Assembly: GCF_001026695.1 (NCBI RefSeq)
Contig: NZ_LDNB01000012.1
Location: 553,378 to 617,377, forward strand
Length of the DNA stretch: 64,000 bases
Source: Neobacillus vireti
GTDB lineage: Bacteria; Bacillota; Bacilli; Bacillales; Cytobacillaceae
Direction of reading: 5' to 3'
This document shows positions 9,247-19,142 of the stretch, piece by piece. The position numbers and the translations under genes are program-made. A model generated the notes under the pieces. It did not search any database and was not told the origin of the DNA. It worked only from the letters and a program-made list of their open reading frames with translations. The number at the start of each line of letters is the position of its first letter. Position 1 is the stretch's first letter.

Positions 9247-9999
9247 TTATTTTTCTATTATTGGTTTATTCCAATGTGCAGTCAGCATGTGATAAGCAAT
9301 TTCCACTTTATCTTCCGCTGGCGGCTCGATATCCTTTAATGGATATTCAAGACCAAGTGCTTCCCATTTATAGACCCCAAGTTTGTGATAGGGGAGAATC
9401 TCAATCTTTTCGACATTTTCCAGCGTTCCAATGAATTCACCGAGCTTTTGCAGGTCTTCAGGATCATCGCTTACAGTTGGCACCAATACATGACGGACCC
9501 AAATTGGTATATGTCGATCTGATAAAAATTTTGCAAATTCAAGGATATGATCATTTGCCATTCCGGTTAGTTGGATATGCTTTTTACGGTTGATATGTTT
9601 TAAATCAAGCAGGATTAGGTCAGTGTACTGCAATAGTTCCTCAAGCTGCTCTATGAAAAGCTTAGAGTGAGAGAAACAGCCTCCTGAAGAATCAATGGTT
9701 GTATGAATCCCTTTTCGTTTACATTCTTTAAATAATTCAATCAGAAAAGGAATTTGCAATAACGGTTCACCGCCGCTTACCGTGATTCCTCCTTTAGAAG
9801 CCTGAATGAAAGGGAGATAGCTCATCAAATCATTCATGATTTCGGAAACGGACATTTGCTTTCCCGAGCCGATTTCCCAGGTATCTGCATTATGGCAAAA
9901 CTGGCAGCGTAAAAGGCAGCCTTGTGTAAAAACAATATAACGAATCCCTGGTCCGTCGACTGTCCCTAATGTTTCTATGGAATGAATATTTCCGTTCAT
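9247..9999 (-). CDS. pflA: Pyruvate formate-lyase activating enzyme (radical SAM)
   Basis: Radical-SAM enzyme that abstracts a hydrogen from the glycine of PflB to switch it on under anoxia. The [4Fe-4S] motif CLLRCQFC is at residues about 28-35, followed by the SAM-binding GGEP motif (VSGGEPLLQ, about 79-87). The 250-residue length is normal. Start ATG 9999 has AAAGGGG upstream. It lies 67 bases downstream of pflB on the same strand, the standard operon order. The enzyme is oxygen-sensitive, so activity is limited to low oxygen. Confidence 0.96.
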   Translation of the reverse strand: MNGNIHSIETLGTVDGPGIRYIVFTQGCLLRCQFCHNADTWEIGSGKQMSVSEIMNDLMSYLPFIQASKGGITVSGGEPLLQIPFLIELFKECKRKGIHTTIDSSGGCFSHSKLFIEQLEELLQYTDLILLDLKHINRKKHIQLTGMANDHILEFAKFLSDRHIPIWVRHVLVPTVSDDPEDLQKLGEFIGTLENVEKIEILPYHKLGVYKWEALGLEYPLKDIEPPAEDKVEIAYHMLTAHWNKPIIEK

Positions 10000-10066
10000 G
10001 ATGATAATCCCCTTTCATTTATCGGAAGGGAGCTCCTCGAAAAAGGACCCCTTCCTATACTGCTAT

Positions 10067-12292
10067 TTACAATGATTCATGGAAAGTACGGTTGATGACG
10101 TCAAGCTGCTGTTCTTTTGTTAGTTTAATAAAGTTTACTGCATAGCCTGAAACACGAATTGTTAATTGTGGATATTGCTCAGGATGTTCCATTGCATCAA
10201 TTAATGTTTCTCGATTAAAGACATTTACGTTAAGGTGATGTCCTGTTTTTATGGCATAGCCATCCAAGATGGAGACTAAGTTTCGAATTTGAGTCTCTTC
10301 TTCTTTGCCCAGCGCCTTAGGAACAATCGAGAAAGTATTGGATATACCATCCATGGCATAGCTGTAAGGAAGTTTAGCAACAGAAGATAGGGAAGCTAAT
10401 GTTCCTTTCGTATCACGGCCATGCATTGGGTTTGCACCTGGTGCAAACGGCTCTCCTGCGCGGCGGCCATCAGGCGTATTACCGGTTTTCTTACCATAAA
10501 CCACGTTTGAAGTAATGGTTAATACTGATAATGTGTGAACAGAATTGCGATACGTTCCATGTTTGCGTAATTTTTTCATGAAGGTTTCAACAATCTCTAC
10601 CGCGATGCTGTCAACTCGGTCATCATTGTTACCGTATTTAGGATAGTCACCGGCTGTTTCAAAATCTACAGCCAAACCATTTTCATCACGAATCACCTTT
10701 ACTTCACCATATTTAATTGCACTAAGGGAATCAGTGACGACGCTTAAGCCGGCAATTCCTGTTGCCATTGTACGAAGTATTTCGGTATCATGCAGAGCCA
10801 TCTCAATTCTTTCATAGCTGTATTTATCGTGCATATAATGGATGACGTTCAAGGTGTTAATGTATAGACCTGCAAGCCATTCCATCATTTGATCAAATTT
10901 TTCCATGACTTCCTCATAATTCAATACTTCTTTAGTGATTGGCTGATATTGTGGGCCAACCTGAATTTTTAACTTTTCATCGACGCCGCCGTTGATGGCG
11001 TAGAGAAGGGCTTTAGCAAGGTTTGCACGGGCACCGAAGAACTGCATTTGCTTACCGATTTCCATTGCGGATACACAGCAGGCAATTCCGTAATCATCGC
11101 CATATTCAGGGCGCATAATATCGTCATTTTCGTATTGAATCGAACTTGTTTTAATCGACATATTCGCACAGTATTTTTTAAAGTTTTCAGGCAGCTGCGG
11201 CGACCATAGAACAGTTAAGTTTGGTTCTGGTGCAGGTCCTAAATTATCTAATGTGTGAAGGAAACGGAATGAGTTCTTGGTGACAAGAGCACGTCCATCC
11301 AAAGACATTCCGCCGATTGATTCTGTTACCCATGTTGGGTCGCCGCTAAATAATTCATTATAATCCGGTGTTCGGGCGAATTTCACAAGGCGCAGCTTCA
11401 TGACAAAGTGGTCGACAATTTCTTGTGCTTCCGCTTCAGTTATTGTACCATTTTGCAAATCTCTTTCGATATAAATGTCAAGGAAGGTAGATACACGTCC
11501 AAGGCTCATTGCGGCGCCGTTTTGCTCTTTGATTGCTGCTAAATAACCTAAGTATAACCATTGAAATGCCTCTTGGGCCGTTTCAGCAGGGCGTGAAATA
11601 TCAAATCCATAGGTTGTGCCAAGCTCTTTCAATTCTTTAAGAGCCCGCAGTTGTTCAGCCATCTCTTCGCGTAACCGAATATTTTCTTCTGACATAACTT
11701 TGCTTGTATTTCGATAATCCTGTTGTTTTTCTTTGATTAAGAAATCGACACCATATAAAGCAACCCGACGATAATCGCCGATAATCCGGCCGCGGCCATA
11801 GGCATCTGGAAGGCCGGTAATGATGGCGGCTTTACGAGCAAGCATCATTTCGTCTGTATAGGCATCAAATACACCTTGATTGTGAGTTTTTCGGAACTCA
11901 GTAAAAATTCTTTCGATTTCAGGGTTTAATTCGTAACCGTACGCTTCGCAGGCTGCTTTAGCCATCCGAATCCCACCGAAAGGCTGCATCGACCGATTAA
12001 ATGGTTTGTCCGTTTGAACACCAACGACCTTTTCCAGTTCTTCATTAAGATATCCTGGTCCGTGGGATGTAATCGTAGAAACCGTTTCAGTATCCATATC
12101 GAGGACACCGCCATTTTCACGTTCCTGCTTAGTAAGTTCCATTACTTGCTCCCAAAGTTTGTTTGTAGCGTCTGTTGGACCAGCTAAGAAGGAGTCGTTA
12201 CCTTCATAAGGAGTGTAGTTTTTTAAGATAAAATCGCGAACGTTAACTTCCTTGGACCATGTCCCAATAATAAATCCATTCCATGCTTTCAT
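10067..12292 (-). CDS. pflB: Formate C-acetyltransferase (pyruvate formate-lyase)
   Basis: Glycyl-radical enzyme converting pyruvate and CoA to acetyl-CoA and formate during mixed-acid fermentation. The adjacent catalytic cysteines are seen in [15 protein letters not shown]. The glycyl-radical motif RVSGYAVNF is near the C-terminus (about residue 715). Length 741 is typical. ATG 12292 is preceded by GAGGTG at good spacing. Formate made here is a substrate for the selenoprotein formate dehydrogenase at 29 kb. No formate channel (focA) is adjacent. Confidence 0.97.
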   Translation of the reverse strand: MKAWNGFIIGTWSKEVNVRDFILKNYTPYEGNDSFLAGPTDATNKLWEQVMELTKQERENGGVLDMDTETVSTITSHGPGYLNEELEKVVGVQTDKPFNRSMQPFGGIRMAKAACEAYGYELNPEIERIFTEFRKTHNQGVFDAYTDEMMLARKAAIITGLPDAYGRGRIIGDYRRVALYGVDFLIKEKQQDYRNTSKVMSEENIRLREEMAEQLRALKELKELGTTYGFDISRPAETAQEAFQWLYLGYLAAIKEQNGAAMSLGRVSTFLDIYIERDLQNGTITEAEAQEIVDHFVMKLRLVKFARTPDYNELFSGDPTWVTESIGGMSLDGRALVTKNSFRFLHTLDNLGPAPEPNLTVLWSPQLPENFKKYCANMSIKTSSIQYENDDIMRPEYGDDYGIACCVSAMEIGKQMQFFGARANLAKALLYAINGGVDEKLKIQVGPQYQPITKEVLNYEEVMEKFDQMMEWLAGLYINTLNVIHYMHDKYSYERIEMALHDTEILRTMATGIAGLSVVTDSLSAIKYGEVKVIRDENGLAVDFETAGDYPKYGNNDDRVDSIAVEIVETFMKKLRKHGTYRNSVHTLSVLTITSNVVYGKKTGNTPDGRRAGEPFAPGANPMHGRDTKGTLASLSSVAKLPYSYAMDGISNTFSIVPKALGKEEETQIRNLVSILDGYAIKTGHHLNVNVFNRETLIDAMEHPEQYPQLTIRVSGYAVNFIKLTKEQQLDVINRTFHESL

Positions 12293-12602
12293 TATTTTTC
12301 ACCTCGTAGGTTTTTTTATAAAATATAACAGATGAGATATTTTTAACTTGAATTTAGTATAACAGCTGTAATATGAATTGTGGCAGGTAAAATAGCGGGT
12401 AATTGTTAAGATATTGTGAAATGTTGGTGTTTAAGGATTTTTAGGGGTTTAGATGTGACTATTCTATGAACTATTCCTAGTTCAAATAAAAACTGTACTA
12501 TAAAAATTAGGTAAAGTAGATAATCTGTTATATAAGTGGAAGTCGATAATATCAACATATTAACAGTGAAAACCTATGAAACAGTAGACTTTGAACAATG
12601 AA
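12293..12602 (-). promoter_or_regulatory. pflB upstream region
   Basis: About 310 bases without a gene. On the minus strand a TATACT -10 element lies at 12356-12361; I cannot pick a convincing -35. TTGTGAA (12414-12420) is a half-site of the Rex motif, but its partner is missing. I see no complete Fnr box. The rest looks empty. Confidence 0.35.
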
Positions 12603-12629
12603 AAAAGCAGGAATACTGCCCCTGCTTTT
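12603..12629 (-). terminator. Terminator of the cupredoxin gene
   Basis: AAAAGCAGG (12603-12611) pairs with CCTGCTTTT (12621-12629). On the minus strand the stem is followed by a T run and overlaps the stop codon of the gene. Confidence 0.8.
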
Positions 12630-13080
12630 AATTGACTACAATATCCGCAACCATCGGACCATTATGCGATCGATCTGAATGTGCCTCACAAATTATCCGG
12701 TAAGTACCTGCTTTATCGAATTGAAGTGGAACTATGGTTTCCTCACCTTTTTTTACAGTTCCCTTAATTTTTGTGCCTTCAATATAGAAAGGATGTTTTT
12801 CTCCGTTAATTCCACTAATAAACAAATTCACTTTTTCCCCCTGTTTCATTGAGATTGATCCAGGATCCCACCGATATACCTCTAATTCCTTGCCATTTTT
12901 CATTTTCGTCTTGAATTCTACTGTAACCATATGAATCTCACGGATATCCTTATCTGATTGTGAATTAAATACGGTAGAATCACCTGCTTTTAACATAAAC
13001 CATGCTGAAATACTGGCAAGCACAACTCCTACCGCTAGAAAGAAAAGCAATGTTTCTTTTTTTAAGACCAAGAATTTCAC
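12628..13080 (-). CDS. Membrane-anchored cupredoxin-domain protein
   Basis: A 150-residue protein with one N-terminal membrane helix (about 8-30, ETLLFFLAVGVVLASISAWF) and an extracytoplasmic cupredoxin fold. Likely copper ligands are in HPFYIEG and the C-terminal CEAHSDRSHNGPM (Cys, His and Met in the usual spacing). Such proteins carry copper or electrons on the outer face of the membrane, sometimes for terminal oxidase maturation. It stands alone upstream of mprF, which runs the other way. The precise partner is unknown. Confidence 0.8.
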   Translation of the reverse strand: MKFLVLKKETLLFFLAVGVVLASISAWFMLKAGDSTVFNSQSDKDIREIHMVTVEFKTKMKNGKELEVYRWDPGSISMKQGEKVNLFISGINGEKHPFYIEGTKIKGTVKKGEETIVPLQFDKAGTYRIICEAHSDRSHNGPMVADIVVN

Positions 13081-13339
13081 CTAATAACCCCCTTATCAAT
13101 TTGTCCTAATTAATACTTATGCAGAGTAGGTTAGAAAACTTGTCTATTTTTAAAAATTTTAATTTGCATAAGCGAAAAAAGGGAACACAGCATGTTGGTT
13201 TCATAGATTACAATGGTTGAACATCCAAGAAAATGTCTACAATGTGAATAACGAATTGGCGTTTAAACGAATATATTTCTTTGTTTTTCCTAGCGAAAAG
13301 TTTATATTTAAATCAGGAATGAAAAAATAGGTGGTTATC

Positions 13340-15868
13340 TTGTTGGGGATTAGAAAAGAAAAAATATTAAAAGCAGTAAAAATTATTTTTCCATTGTTTT
13401 TATTAATCTTTGCAATCATAGAAATCAAAAAGTTTACCGGGGATTTAAATGTACAGTTGCTTAAAGATGAGATCAATCAACTGAACTTCTGGATTTTATT
13501 GGTTATATTAGCGATTACCTTTGCTGCTGTATTACCAATGCTGTTATACGATGTTATTTTAATCCGCATATTGAAATTAAGAGTTCCAAAAAGAGAGCTA
13601 TTAGAACAATCGTTTATTGCTAATTCTTTTTCCAATTTAATCGGTTTTGGCGGTCTGATTGGCGCCATGCTTAGAACCTACTTTTTTCACAAGCTTGAAC
13701 AGGATAAAAGAAGGCTGCTTGGGGTCATTGCCTCGGTTTCACTTTTTTATTTAACAGGGATTTCAGCGCTGACCTGGATTGTAACGATTGGATTCCGGCA
13801 CTTTCCATTGTTTGCAGATGTAAAGTGGCTCTATTTTGCCGTGTTAGGCGTGGGGCTTTATCTGCCGATTTTTTTAGTTATCCATACCTTTAAGTCAAAA
13901 AAAAATCAGTCCTCGATTACGGCTAATGTCAGTATTGAGCTTGTTATCGTTTCTATTGTAGAATGGCTGGCAGTTTTTATAGCTATTTATGCTTTAAGCA
14001 GGATTTTGGGCATTCCGATCTCTTTTAAGAATCTTTTTCCTGTTTACATTGTGGCAGCATGTGCAGGCATTATTAGTATGATACCGGGCGGACTTGGGTC
14101 GTTTGATTTAGTTTTTATCTGGGGCATGCAGGATTTACATATACCCGAAGAAAAAGTATTAGTGCTTCTATTGTTTTACCGAATCGGTTATTATTTCATC
14201 CCTTTTCTTATCAGTCTTGTGTTTTTTGTAAAACTATATTGGGAAAAATGGAACCAGTCATGGAATTATTTGCCGAAAGCGATTATCCAAAGATTGAGCC
14301 ATGTCCTATTAACAATGCTCGTTTTTTTATCAGGATTAATCCTGCTTTTATCTGCAAGTGTACCAGGCATCATGTCCAGGCTAAGGGTAGCTCAAGAACT
14401 ATTAGCACTGCCAATTATTAATGTTTCCCACCAACTGTCGGTGGCGGCAGGTTTTTTACTGTTGGGTTTATCCCGCGGAATTGAATACAGTGTTAAAAGG
14501 GCATATGAGTTGACAATGTTCGCCTTAATTCTTGCGGCGTTATTCTCTATTTTTAAAGGAATAGATTATGAGGAAGCTATCTTTTTAATTATTGTAGCGC
14601 TAATCCTTCGGTCATCAAAGGGACAATTCTATCGCGAAAGTTATGTTCTGACATGGGGTAAGACCATTTTTGATGTTACAGTCATTCTGATTATCACATC
14701 GATGTACATTTTAATAGGGTATTTAAATTTACCGCTAGCAAAATTAACCATTCCACAAAAATTGTTACCTTATGTGATTGTCGATTACCGTGATTTATTT
14801 ACGAGTGCCTTCATTGGATTGGTGATCGCGTCATTAATTATTGTTACAGGCTATTTGATCAGCTTTCGTAAAAAATGGAAATTTGAGAAATCTCGGGGGC
14901 GTGAGAAGGAAATTTTCATCCATTTAAAGAAGTATCAAGGGAAGGTTTTATCCCATTTGATATTCCTGCATGACAAATATATCTTTTGGAATTGCAAGAA
15001 AAATGTTTTAATCCCTTTTCAGCAATACGCAGACAAGCTTGTTATTCTAGGAGATCCAATTGGTGAACAAAACGAAATCTCTAACGCAATCGATGAATTT
15101 CAGGAAATCGCGGACTTACACGGATTTACGCCTGTTTTTTATCAAGTCAGTGATGCGATGCTTCCTTATCTACACGGACATGGCTTTGCGTTTTTTAAAT
15201 TAGGGGAAGAGGCATTTGTCGATCTTAAGAACTTTTCACTCTCAGGAAACAAAATGAAAAGTCTAAGAGCGATAAAGAATAAATTTAATCGTGAACATTT
15301 TTATTTTGAATTGTTGCAGCCTCCTTTTACAGATGGACTCTTATCCGAACTAGAAGAAGTTTCAAATGATTGGCTCCAGGGGAGAAAAGAGAAGGGGTTT
15401 TCATTGGGATTCTTTGATCGCGACTATTTAAATAAAGCGCCGATTGCACTGGTTAAAGATAATCAGAACCGGATTTTGGGCTTTATGAGCATTATGTTTG
15501 TGTATGATGATTATCAAACTATTTCAGTTGATTTAATGAGGTTTAGGCCAGAAGCAGAAACAGGAACCATCGATTTTCTTTTCCTTTCTTTAATTGATTG
15601 GGCAAAGGATCAGGGTTATCAACGATTTAATATGGGAATGGCACCGCTGGCAAATGTTGGACTATCAAGATTTGCTTTCTTAAGCGAAAAGATTGCGGCG
15701 CAAATTTTCTTGCACGGACACTTTATTTACCACTTTCAAAGCTTAAGAAAATTTAAAGCGAAATATACAAATATTTGGGAACCGAAATATTTGGCTTACA
15801 GAAGAAAAACGTCCTTACCTCTCATAATGACACAAATTACCTTATTAATTTCGAAAAGAAGAACTTAA
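13340..15868 (+). CDS. mprF: Phosphatidylglycerol lysyltransferase (MprF)
   Basis: Bifunctional membrane protein that adds lysine from Lys-tRNA to phosphatidylglycerol and flips the product outward, reducing susceptibility to cationic peptides. The N-terminal part (to about residue 510) is the multi-spanning flippase, with the conserved IPGGLGSFDLVF motif. The C-terminal cytoplasmic part (about 530-840) is the GNAT-like synthase, with the motif GRKEKGFSLGFFDRDYL. The total of about 842 residues is typical. Start codon is uncertain: AGGTGG at 13328-13333 fits TTG 13340 or 13343, while the in-frame GTG at 13331 would lie inside that site. Confidence 0.93.
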   Translation: MLGIRKEKILKAVKIIFPLFLLIFAIIEIKKFTGDLNVQLLKDEINQLNFWILLVILAITFAAVLPMLLYDVILIRILKLRVPKRELLEQSFIANSFSNLIGFGGLIGAMLRTYFFHKLEQDKRRLLGVIASVSLFYLTGISALTWIVTIGFRHFPLFADVKWLYFAVLGVGLYLPIFLVIHTFKSKKNQSSITANVSIELVIVSIVEWLAVFIAIYALSRILGIPISFKNLFPVYIVAACAGIISMIPGGLGSFDLVFIWGMQDLHIPEEKVLVLLLFYRIGYYFIPFLISLVFFVKLYWEKWNQSWNYLPKAIIQRLSHVLLTMLVFLSGLILLLSASVPGIMSRLRVAQELLALPIINVSHQLSVAAGFLLLGLSRGIEYSVKRAYELTMFALILAALFSIFKGIDYEEAIFLIIVALILRSSKGQFYRESYVLTWGKTIFDVTVILIITSMYILIGYLNLPLAKLTIPQKLLPYVIVDYRDLFTSAFIGLVIASLIIVTGYLISFRKKWKFEKSRGREKEIFIHLKKYQGKVLSHLIFLHDKYIFWNCKKNVLIPFQQYADKLVILGDPIGEQNEISNAIDEFQEIADLHGFTPVFYQVSDAMLPYLHGHGFAFFKLGEEAFVDLKNFSLSGNKMKSLRAIKNKFNREHFYFELLQPPFTDGLLSELEEVSNDWLQGRKEKGFSLGFFDRDYLNKAPIALVKDNQNRILGFMSIMFVYDDYQTISVDLMRFRPEAETGTIDFLFLSLIDWAKDQGYQRFNMGMAPLANVGLSRFAFLSEKIAAQIFLHGHFIYHFQSLRKFKAKYTNIWEPKYLAYRRKTSLPLIMTQITLLISKRRT

Positions 15869-15874
15869 GTTACC

Positions 15875-15908
15875 GCCGGTTGGGGAATAGTCCTCCAACC
15901 GGCTTTTT
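15875..15908 (+). terminator. Terminator of mprF
   Basis: GCCGGTTGG (15875-15883) pairs with CCAACCGGC (15895-15903), then five T. Confidence 0.88.
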
Positions 15909-16014
15909 GTCCTGTATAATTTCCACTTTGAACCAAACTTTAGGAAAAACTATTTATTTTTCCAAAAAATCTGGTAAAATCAAAGAGGAATTAAACATAA
16001 AAGGGTGTTAAATA

Positions 16015-17175
16015 TTGAATAAATTTGTTTCTTTTATCATGGTTGTACTCCTGCTGTTAACGAATCAATTAACTGCCAATGCAGCAGAAAATCAGCAATT
16101 AGCTCTAAAAAGTGAAGGAGTTGTCTTGCTGGATTCAGATACTGGTGTTGTGCTCTACGCAAAAAATGCAGAAGAAAAAATGTACCCGGCAAGTCTTACC
16201 AAAATCGCTACCGCCATTTATGCGATTGAAAAAGGGAATTTAGACAGTATCGTTACCGTCAGTGCTAATGCAGTAAATCAAGATGGAACCAGGGTATATT
16301 TGAATGAAGGGGAACAGGTCCCATTAAAGAAACTAATCCAAGGGATGCTAATCAACTCCGGAAATGATGCAGCAGTGGCAATTGCTGAGTATATGGACGG
16401 AACTGTAGAACATTTTGGAGAAAATCTTAATGAATATCTTAAATCAACGATTGGAGTGAAAAATACCCATTTCATCAATCCTAATGGTTTGTTTGATCAA
16501 AATCATTATACAACAGCAATGGACTTAGCTTTAATGACGAATTATGCCATTAAGAACCCTGTTTTTTCTGAAATTTTTGGAACCAAAAGGCTTGAGTGGG
16601 AAGGGCAGTCATGGAAAACGACGCTCTTCACCCATCACCGGATGTTGAAAGGCGAATTGCCTTACGATGGTATTACCGGCGGGAAAACAGGCTATACAAC
16701 AGAAGCGAAACAAACCTTGGCAACGACCGCTGATAATGGGAAAATAAGGTTAACTGCTGTTGTCCTGAAGTCTGAGCAAAAAAGAGATAAATATGATGAC
16801 ACGGCACTATTGTTTGATTATGGATTTAAAGCTTTTCAGCAGGAAACAATTAAGCAAGGGGAAATTTTTAAAGAGGATAATAAAGAATTTTATCCTGAAA
16901 ACGACACCATTATTACAGAGTCAGTCGACGGATGTATTAAAAACGTAGATAGTAACGGAATGTTGTCGATAGAAAATAAAAATGGTCAAGTAATCCAGTC
17001 AATCCAATTAAAATATAACGAACCGCCAAAGCCTAAGGTAGCTGCTAAGAAGATTGAAAAACCAAAAGAAAGTGAAAAACCGCTCCTACAGGTAAATGTT
17101 ATTTTGGGGTTTATGATTATTGCGTTTATAGGAATCTTAATAGGTATCCGAAAAAAGATTAATAGAAAATTTTAA
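16015..17175 (+). CDS. D-alanyl-D-alanine carboxypeptidase (S11, DacF-like)
   Basis: Low-molecular-weight penicillin-binding protein that trims the terminal D-Ala from peptidoglycan stem peptides. Signal peptide at residues 1-23 (cleavage near ANAAE). The active-site triad motifs are SLTK (Ser about 61), SGN (about 118) and KTG (KTGYTTEAKQ, about 223). A C-terminal membrane helix (about 360-380) anchors the enzyme, instead of the usual amphipathic helix. Start TTG 16015 follows AAAGGGTG. DacF-type enzymes act in the forespore, but a vegetative role is equally possible from sequence. Confidence 0.9.
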   Translation: MNKFVSFIMVVLLLLTNQLTANAAENQQLALKSEGVVLLDSDTGVVLYAKNAEEKMYPASLTKIATAIYAIEKGNLDSIVTVSANAVNQDGTRVYLNEGEQVPLKKLIQGMLINSGNDAAVAIAEYMDGTVEHFGENLNEYLKSTIGVKNTHFINPNGLFDQNHYTTAMDLALMTNYAIKNPVFSEIFGTKRLEWEGQSWKTTLFTHHRMLKGELPYDGITGGKTGYTTEAKQTLATTADNGKIRLTAVVLKSEQKRDKYDDTALLFDYGFKAFQQETIKQGEIFKEDNKEFYPENDTIITESVDGCIKNVDSNGMLSIENKNGQVIQSIQLKYNEPPKPKVAAKKIEKPKESEKPLLQVNVILGFMIIAFIGILIGIRKKINRKF

Positions 17176-17211
17176 AAAGCCGTGGAAAGAATCCTCTTTC
17201 CGCGGCTTTTT
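17174..17211. terminator. Strong bidirectional terminator
   Basis: A 17-bp stem, AAAAAGCCGTGGAAAGA (17174-17190) with TCTTTCCGCGGCTTTTT (17195-17211), lies between two convergent genes. Confidence 0.92.
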
Positions 17212-17215
17212 TTCC

Positions 17216-17473
17216 TTACATCTTTTCAAAGTTTAAAGGACTGGAGTCGAAGGATGCAGGAGAATCAATTTGATCTCTGTCATCAACAAAACTTCGTGTT
17301 CCGAAAAAATCACTATTATCAGCTGAATTTTGCCCAAAGCCCTGATTTTTTTTATCATAATTATGCCAATCAGCTAAAAGATTTTGACCAATATTTACTG
17401 CAGAAGCATTTTCAAAGGAATTAATTTTAATCATAAATATATTAATATTAATATATGGAGCTGGAGCGGGCAT
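17216..17473 (-). CDS. Small GerP-like spore protein, hypothetical
   Basis: An 85-residue protein with a very good ribosome site (AGGAGG before ATG 17473). The core NIFMIKINSFENASAVNIGQN resembles the short hydrophobic motif of GerPB/GerPD-type spore-coat permeability proteins. The rest is Asn/Asp-rich (NSADNSDFFGTRSF). It is divergent from an Hsp20 gene. The family assignment is by pattern only; no enzymatic motif is visible. Confidence 0.6.
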   Translation of the reverse strand: MPAPAPYININIFMIKINSFENASAVNIGQNLLADWHNYDKKNQGFGQNSADNSDFFGTRSFVDDRDQIDSPASFDSSPLNFEKM

Positions 17474-17646
17474 TTCATCGCCTCCTTTTTCTTGCTTTTA
17501 AATATATGCGTTTCTTGAACGTTTATGAAGAAGAGGGATATAAGGATTAAAATACAAACCAGTTTAGTAATATGGAAGTAGGCAGATAAAAATGGATTAC
17601 ATTGTTGTTAGGTACCCTTTTAAAGGGACGAAGGGGGTGTGGATAG

Positions 17647-18135
17647 ATGGATATGGAAAAGTTAAAACAATGGATGGATGTTGCCAAGAATATGAATGGC
17701 GGGGATTTCTGGAGTAATATATTTGACCAAGAGTTCACCAAACAATTTATGAATGACCAACAATTTAAAACGCCTTTTTCAAACGTTGAGGGGGAGGGGG
17801 TTCGAGAACAGAAAAATTCACGGACATTCCCGATTATCGACGTGTTAGAAAGCGAGCATGAAGTGATGATTATGGTGGAGCTTCCAGGGGTTAAGAAAGA
17901 GAATATTGAATTAGGACTCAACGGCGATATCCTAACCATTAAAGGCGAGGCCCTGCCAATCCATCCACAATTTAAAATCACCTATTCTGAAAGGTTTTAT
18001 GGCGAATTCCAGCGTCAAATTAAATTACCTGATACCGTCCGTCCTAATCAGCTTAATGCTAAATTTTGGAACGGCTTATTGTTTGTAAGTTATCATCGCA
18101 CGATTGAAAAAGGAGAAATCATTCCCATCGACTAG
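17647..18135 (+). CDS. Hsp20/alpha-crystallin family small heat-shock protein (CotP/CotM-like)
   Basis: A 162-residue small heat-shock protein: N-terminal helical arm (1-55), alpha-crystallin beta sandwich (about 58-150) with VELPGVKKENIELGLNGDILTIKGE, and a short tail. The classical C-terminal A-x-x-x-N-G-V/L-L motif is present as AKFWNGLLFVSY. Ribosome site AGGGGGT precedes ATG 17647. In Bacillus, such proteins (CotM, CotP) are often spore-coat components. Small spore-type genes on both sides favour that role, by inference. Confidence 0.82.
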   Translation: MDMEKLKQWMDVAKNMNGGDFWSNIFDQEFTKQFMNDQQFKTPFSNVEGEGVREQKNSRTFPIIDVLESEHEVMIMVELPGVKKENIELGLNGDILTIKGEALPIHPQFKITYSERFYGEFQRQIKLPDTVRPNQLNAKFWNGLLFVSYHRTIEKGEIIPID

Positions 18136-18222
18136 CTAAATTAACCGTCTCCTTTTTAAAGTGGACATGTTAAGCTGTTTTTCCCATATAAATGAAGTAT
18201 GGTATAAAGTAAGGGAGCGTTT

Positions 18223-18639
18223 GTGAGCATGTCATTAAAAAATTTATTCTTGATATTCCGGAAAAATGAATATGATAAGGAATTAAAGAAAAAATTGTCT
18301 TCCTTGGAAATCAATTTAATGGAGATAAAAAGTACTTTGCAAAGCTTCCAAGAGCAAATACCGACAGAAAAAATAATCAAAACCAAGGATCCGCCGATTA
18401 TCATCGAAAAAATTAATATTGAAAAAATCATAGTGGATAAATACGAGCTCAATAATAATTTTGGCCAGCTGGGAATAAAAGAATTAACAGGTAAGTTAAA
18501 CATTGGGGCAACATATGGCAGTGAATATACCCCTAATTTAGATGAAGAAGAAAAAGGGGAAAATAATCGTAATGAAAAAAAGCAAGAGCCTTTTTCAGAA
18601 AAAGGCCCGAGGGTGAATATTAAAGCAAAAAAAGACTAA
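18223..18639 (+). CDS. GerPC-like small coiled-coil protein
   Basis: A 138-residue hydrophilic protein starting at GTG 18223, six bases after AAGGGA. Residues about 10-50 are a coiled coil. A beta-rich segment with the motif IEKINIEKIIVDKYEL and GIKELTGKLNIGATYG follows, then a charged, probably disordered tail. The architecture (coiled coil followed by an x-L-x-G-x-LNIG motif) is that of GerPC, a spore-coat permeability protein. I infer a spore role; it is not proven by sequence. Confidence 0.55.
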   Translation: MSMSLKNLFLIFRKNEYDKELKKKLSSLEINLMEIKSTLQSFQEQIPTEKIIKTKDPPIIIEKINIEKIIVDKYELNNNFGQLGIKELTGKLNIGATYGSEYTPNLDEEEKGENNRNEKKQEPFSEKGPRVNIKAKKD

Positions 18640-18661
18640 AGTGGAAATTCTTTAGTCTTTT
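18629..18661. terminator. Bidirectional terminator
   Basis: AAAGACTAAA (18631-18640) pairs with TTTAGTCTTT (18651-18660), overlapping the stop codon of the upstream gene. Confidence 0.8.
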
Positions 18662-18668
18662 GAAAAAA

Positions 18669-18911
18669 TTAGTGCAGCCTGCTCTCCACTTGTTGACAAA
18701 CTTCATCTGCGGACATCCCATTTGCATCAATAACAGAACCTTTTGTGAAGGTATCCTGCATTCCCATCATGTTAGAATCCAGACCGGTAATCACACAGCA
18801 ATCACAATTTTGGGCATCTGCTTCCTGTTTTAGTTCTACAACATCATAACCCTTTTCCCTTAATGCCTGCTGAATATTTGTAAGAGATTGTTCCACTCCA
18901 ACTTTTGCCAT
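18669..18911 (-). CDS. YkuS-family (UPF0180) small protein
   Basis: An 80-residue protein of the YkuS/UPF0180 family, function unknown. The family pattern is visible: [24 protein letters not shown], and [20 protein letters not shown] 18911 is chosen because GGAGGAGGTG lies just upstream; the in-frame GTG at 18920 is part of that site. A Cys pair (CDCC) precedes the conserved TGLD motif. Confidence 0.85.
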   Translation of the reverse strand: MAKVGVEQSLTNIQQALREKGYDVVELKQEADAQNCDCCVITGLDSNMMGMQDTFTKGSVIDANGMSADEVCQQVESRLH

Positions 18912-19010
18912 ACAAAACACCTCCTCCTCTAGATTATCATGCCAAAGTTTCAGCTAAATATTCTGTATAAAAGAGATAATCTTCCAAAAGCTAATAGGGG
19001 AGGTGGGCAT

Positions 19011-19142
19011 ATGGGAAAGCGTAAAAAAGACGCATCAACAATTGGGCTTAATTCTGCGCAAGTGGAAGGCCAAGGAACAACAACAACCGAAACAGGTGCA
19101 ATAGCAGAACCATCATCAAGAAAAAAACAAAAAAGATACTAG
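19011..19142 (+). CDS. YuzL-family small basic protein
   Basis: A 43-residue basic, disordered protein (MGKRKKDAST ... SAQVEGQGTT ... KKQKRY) of the YuzL type known from Bacillus. GGGGAGGTG precedes ATG 19011. The TAG stop at 19140-19142 abuts a dispersed repeat starting at the next base, so the repeat may have set the stop. Function is unknown. Confidence 0.75.
   Translation: MGKRKKDASTIGLNSAQVEGQGTTTTETGAIAEPSSRKKQKRY

Noticed and set aside
9162..9434. 90-codon plus-strand frame over the pflA 3' end
   Set aside because: Mostly antisense to pflA, no ribosome site, low-quality composition.
12412..12432. Rex or Fnr operator before pflB
   Set aside because: Only a TTGTGAA half-site is present; the second arm is missing.
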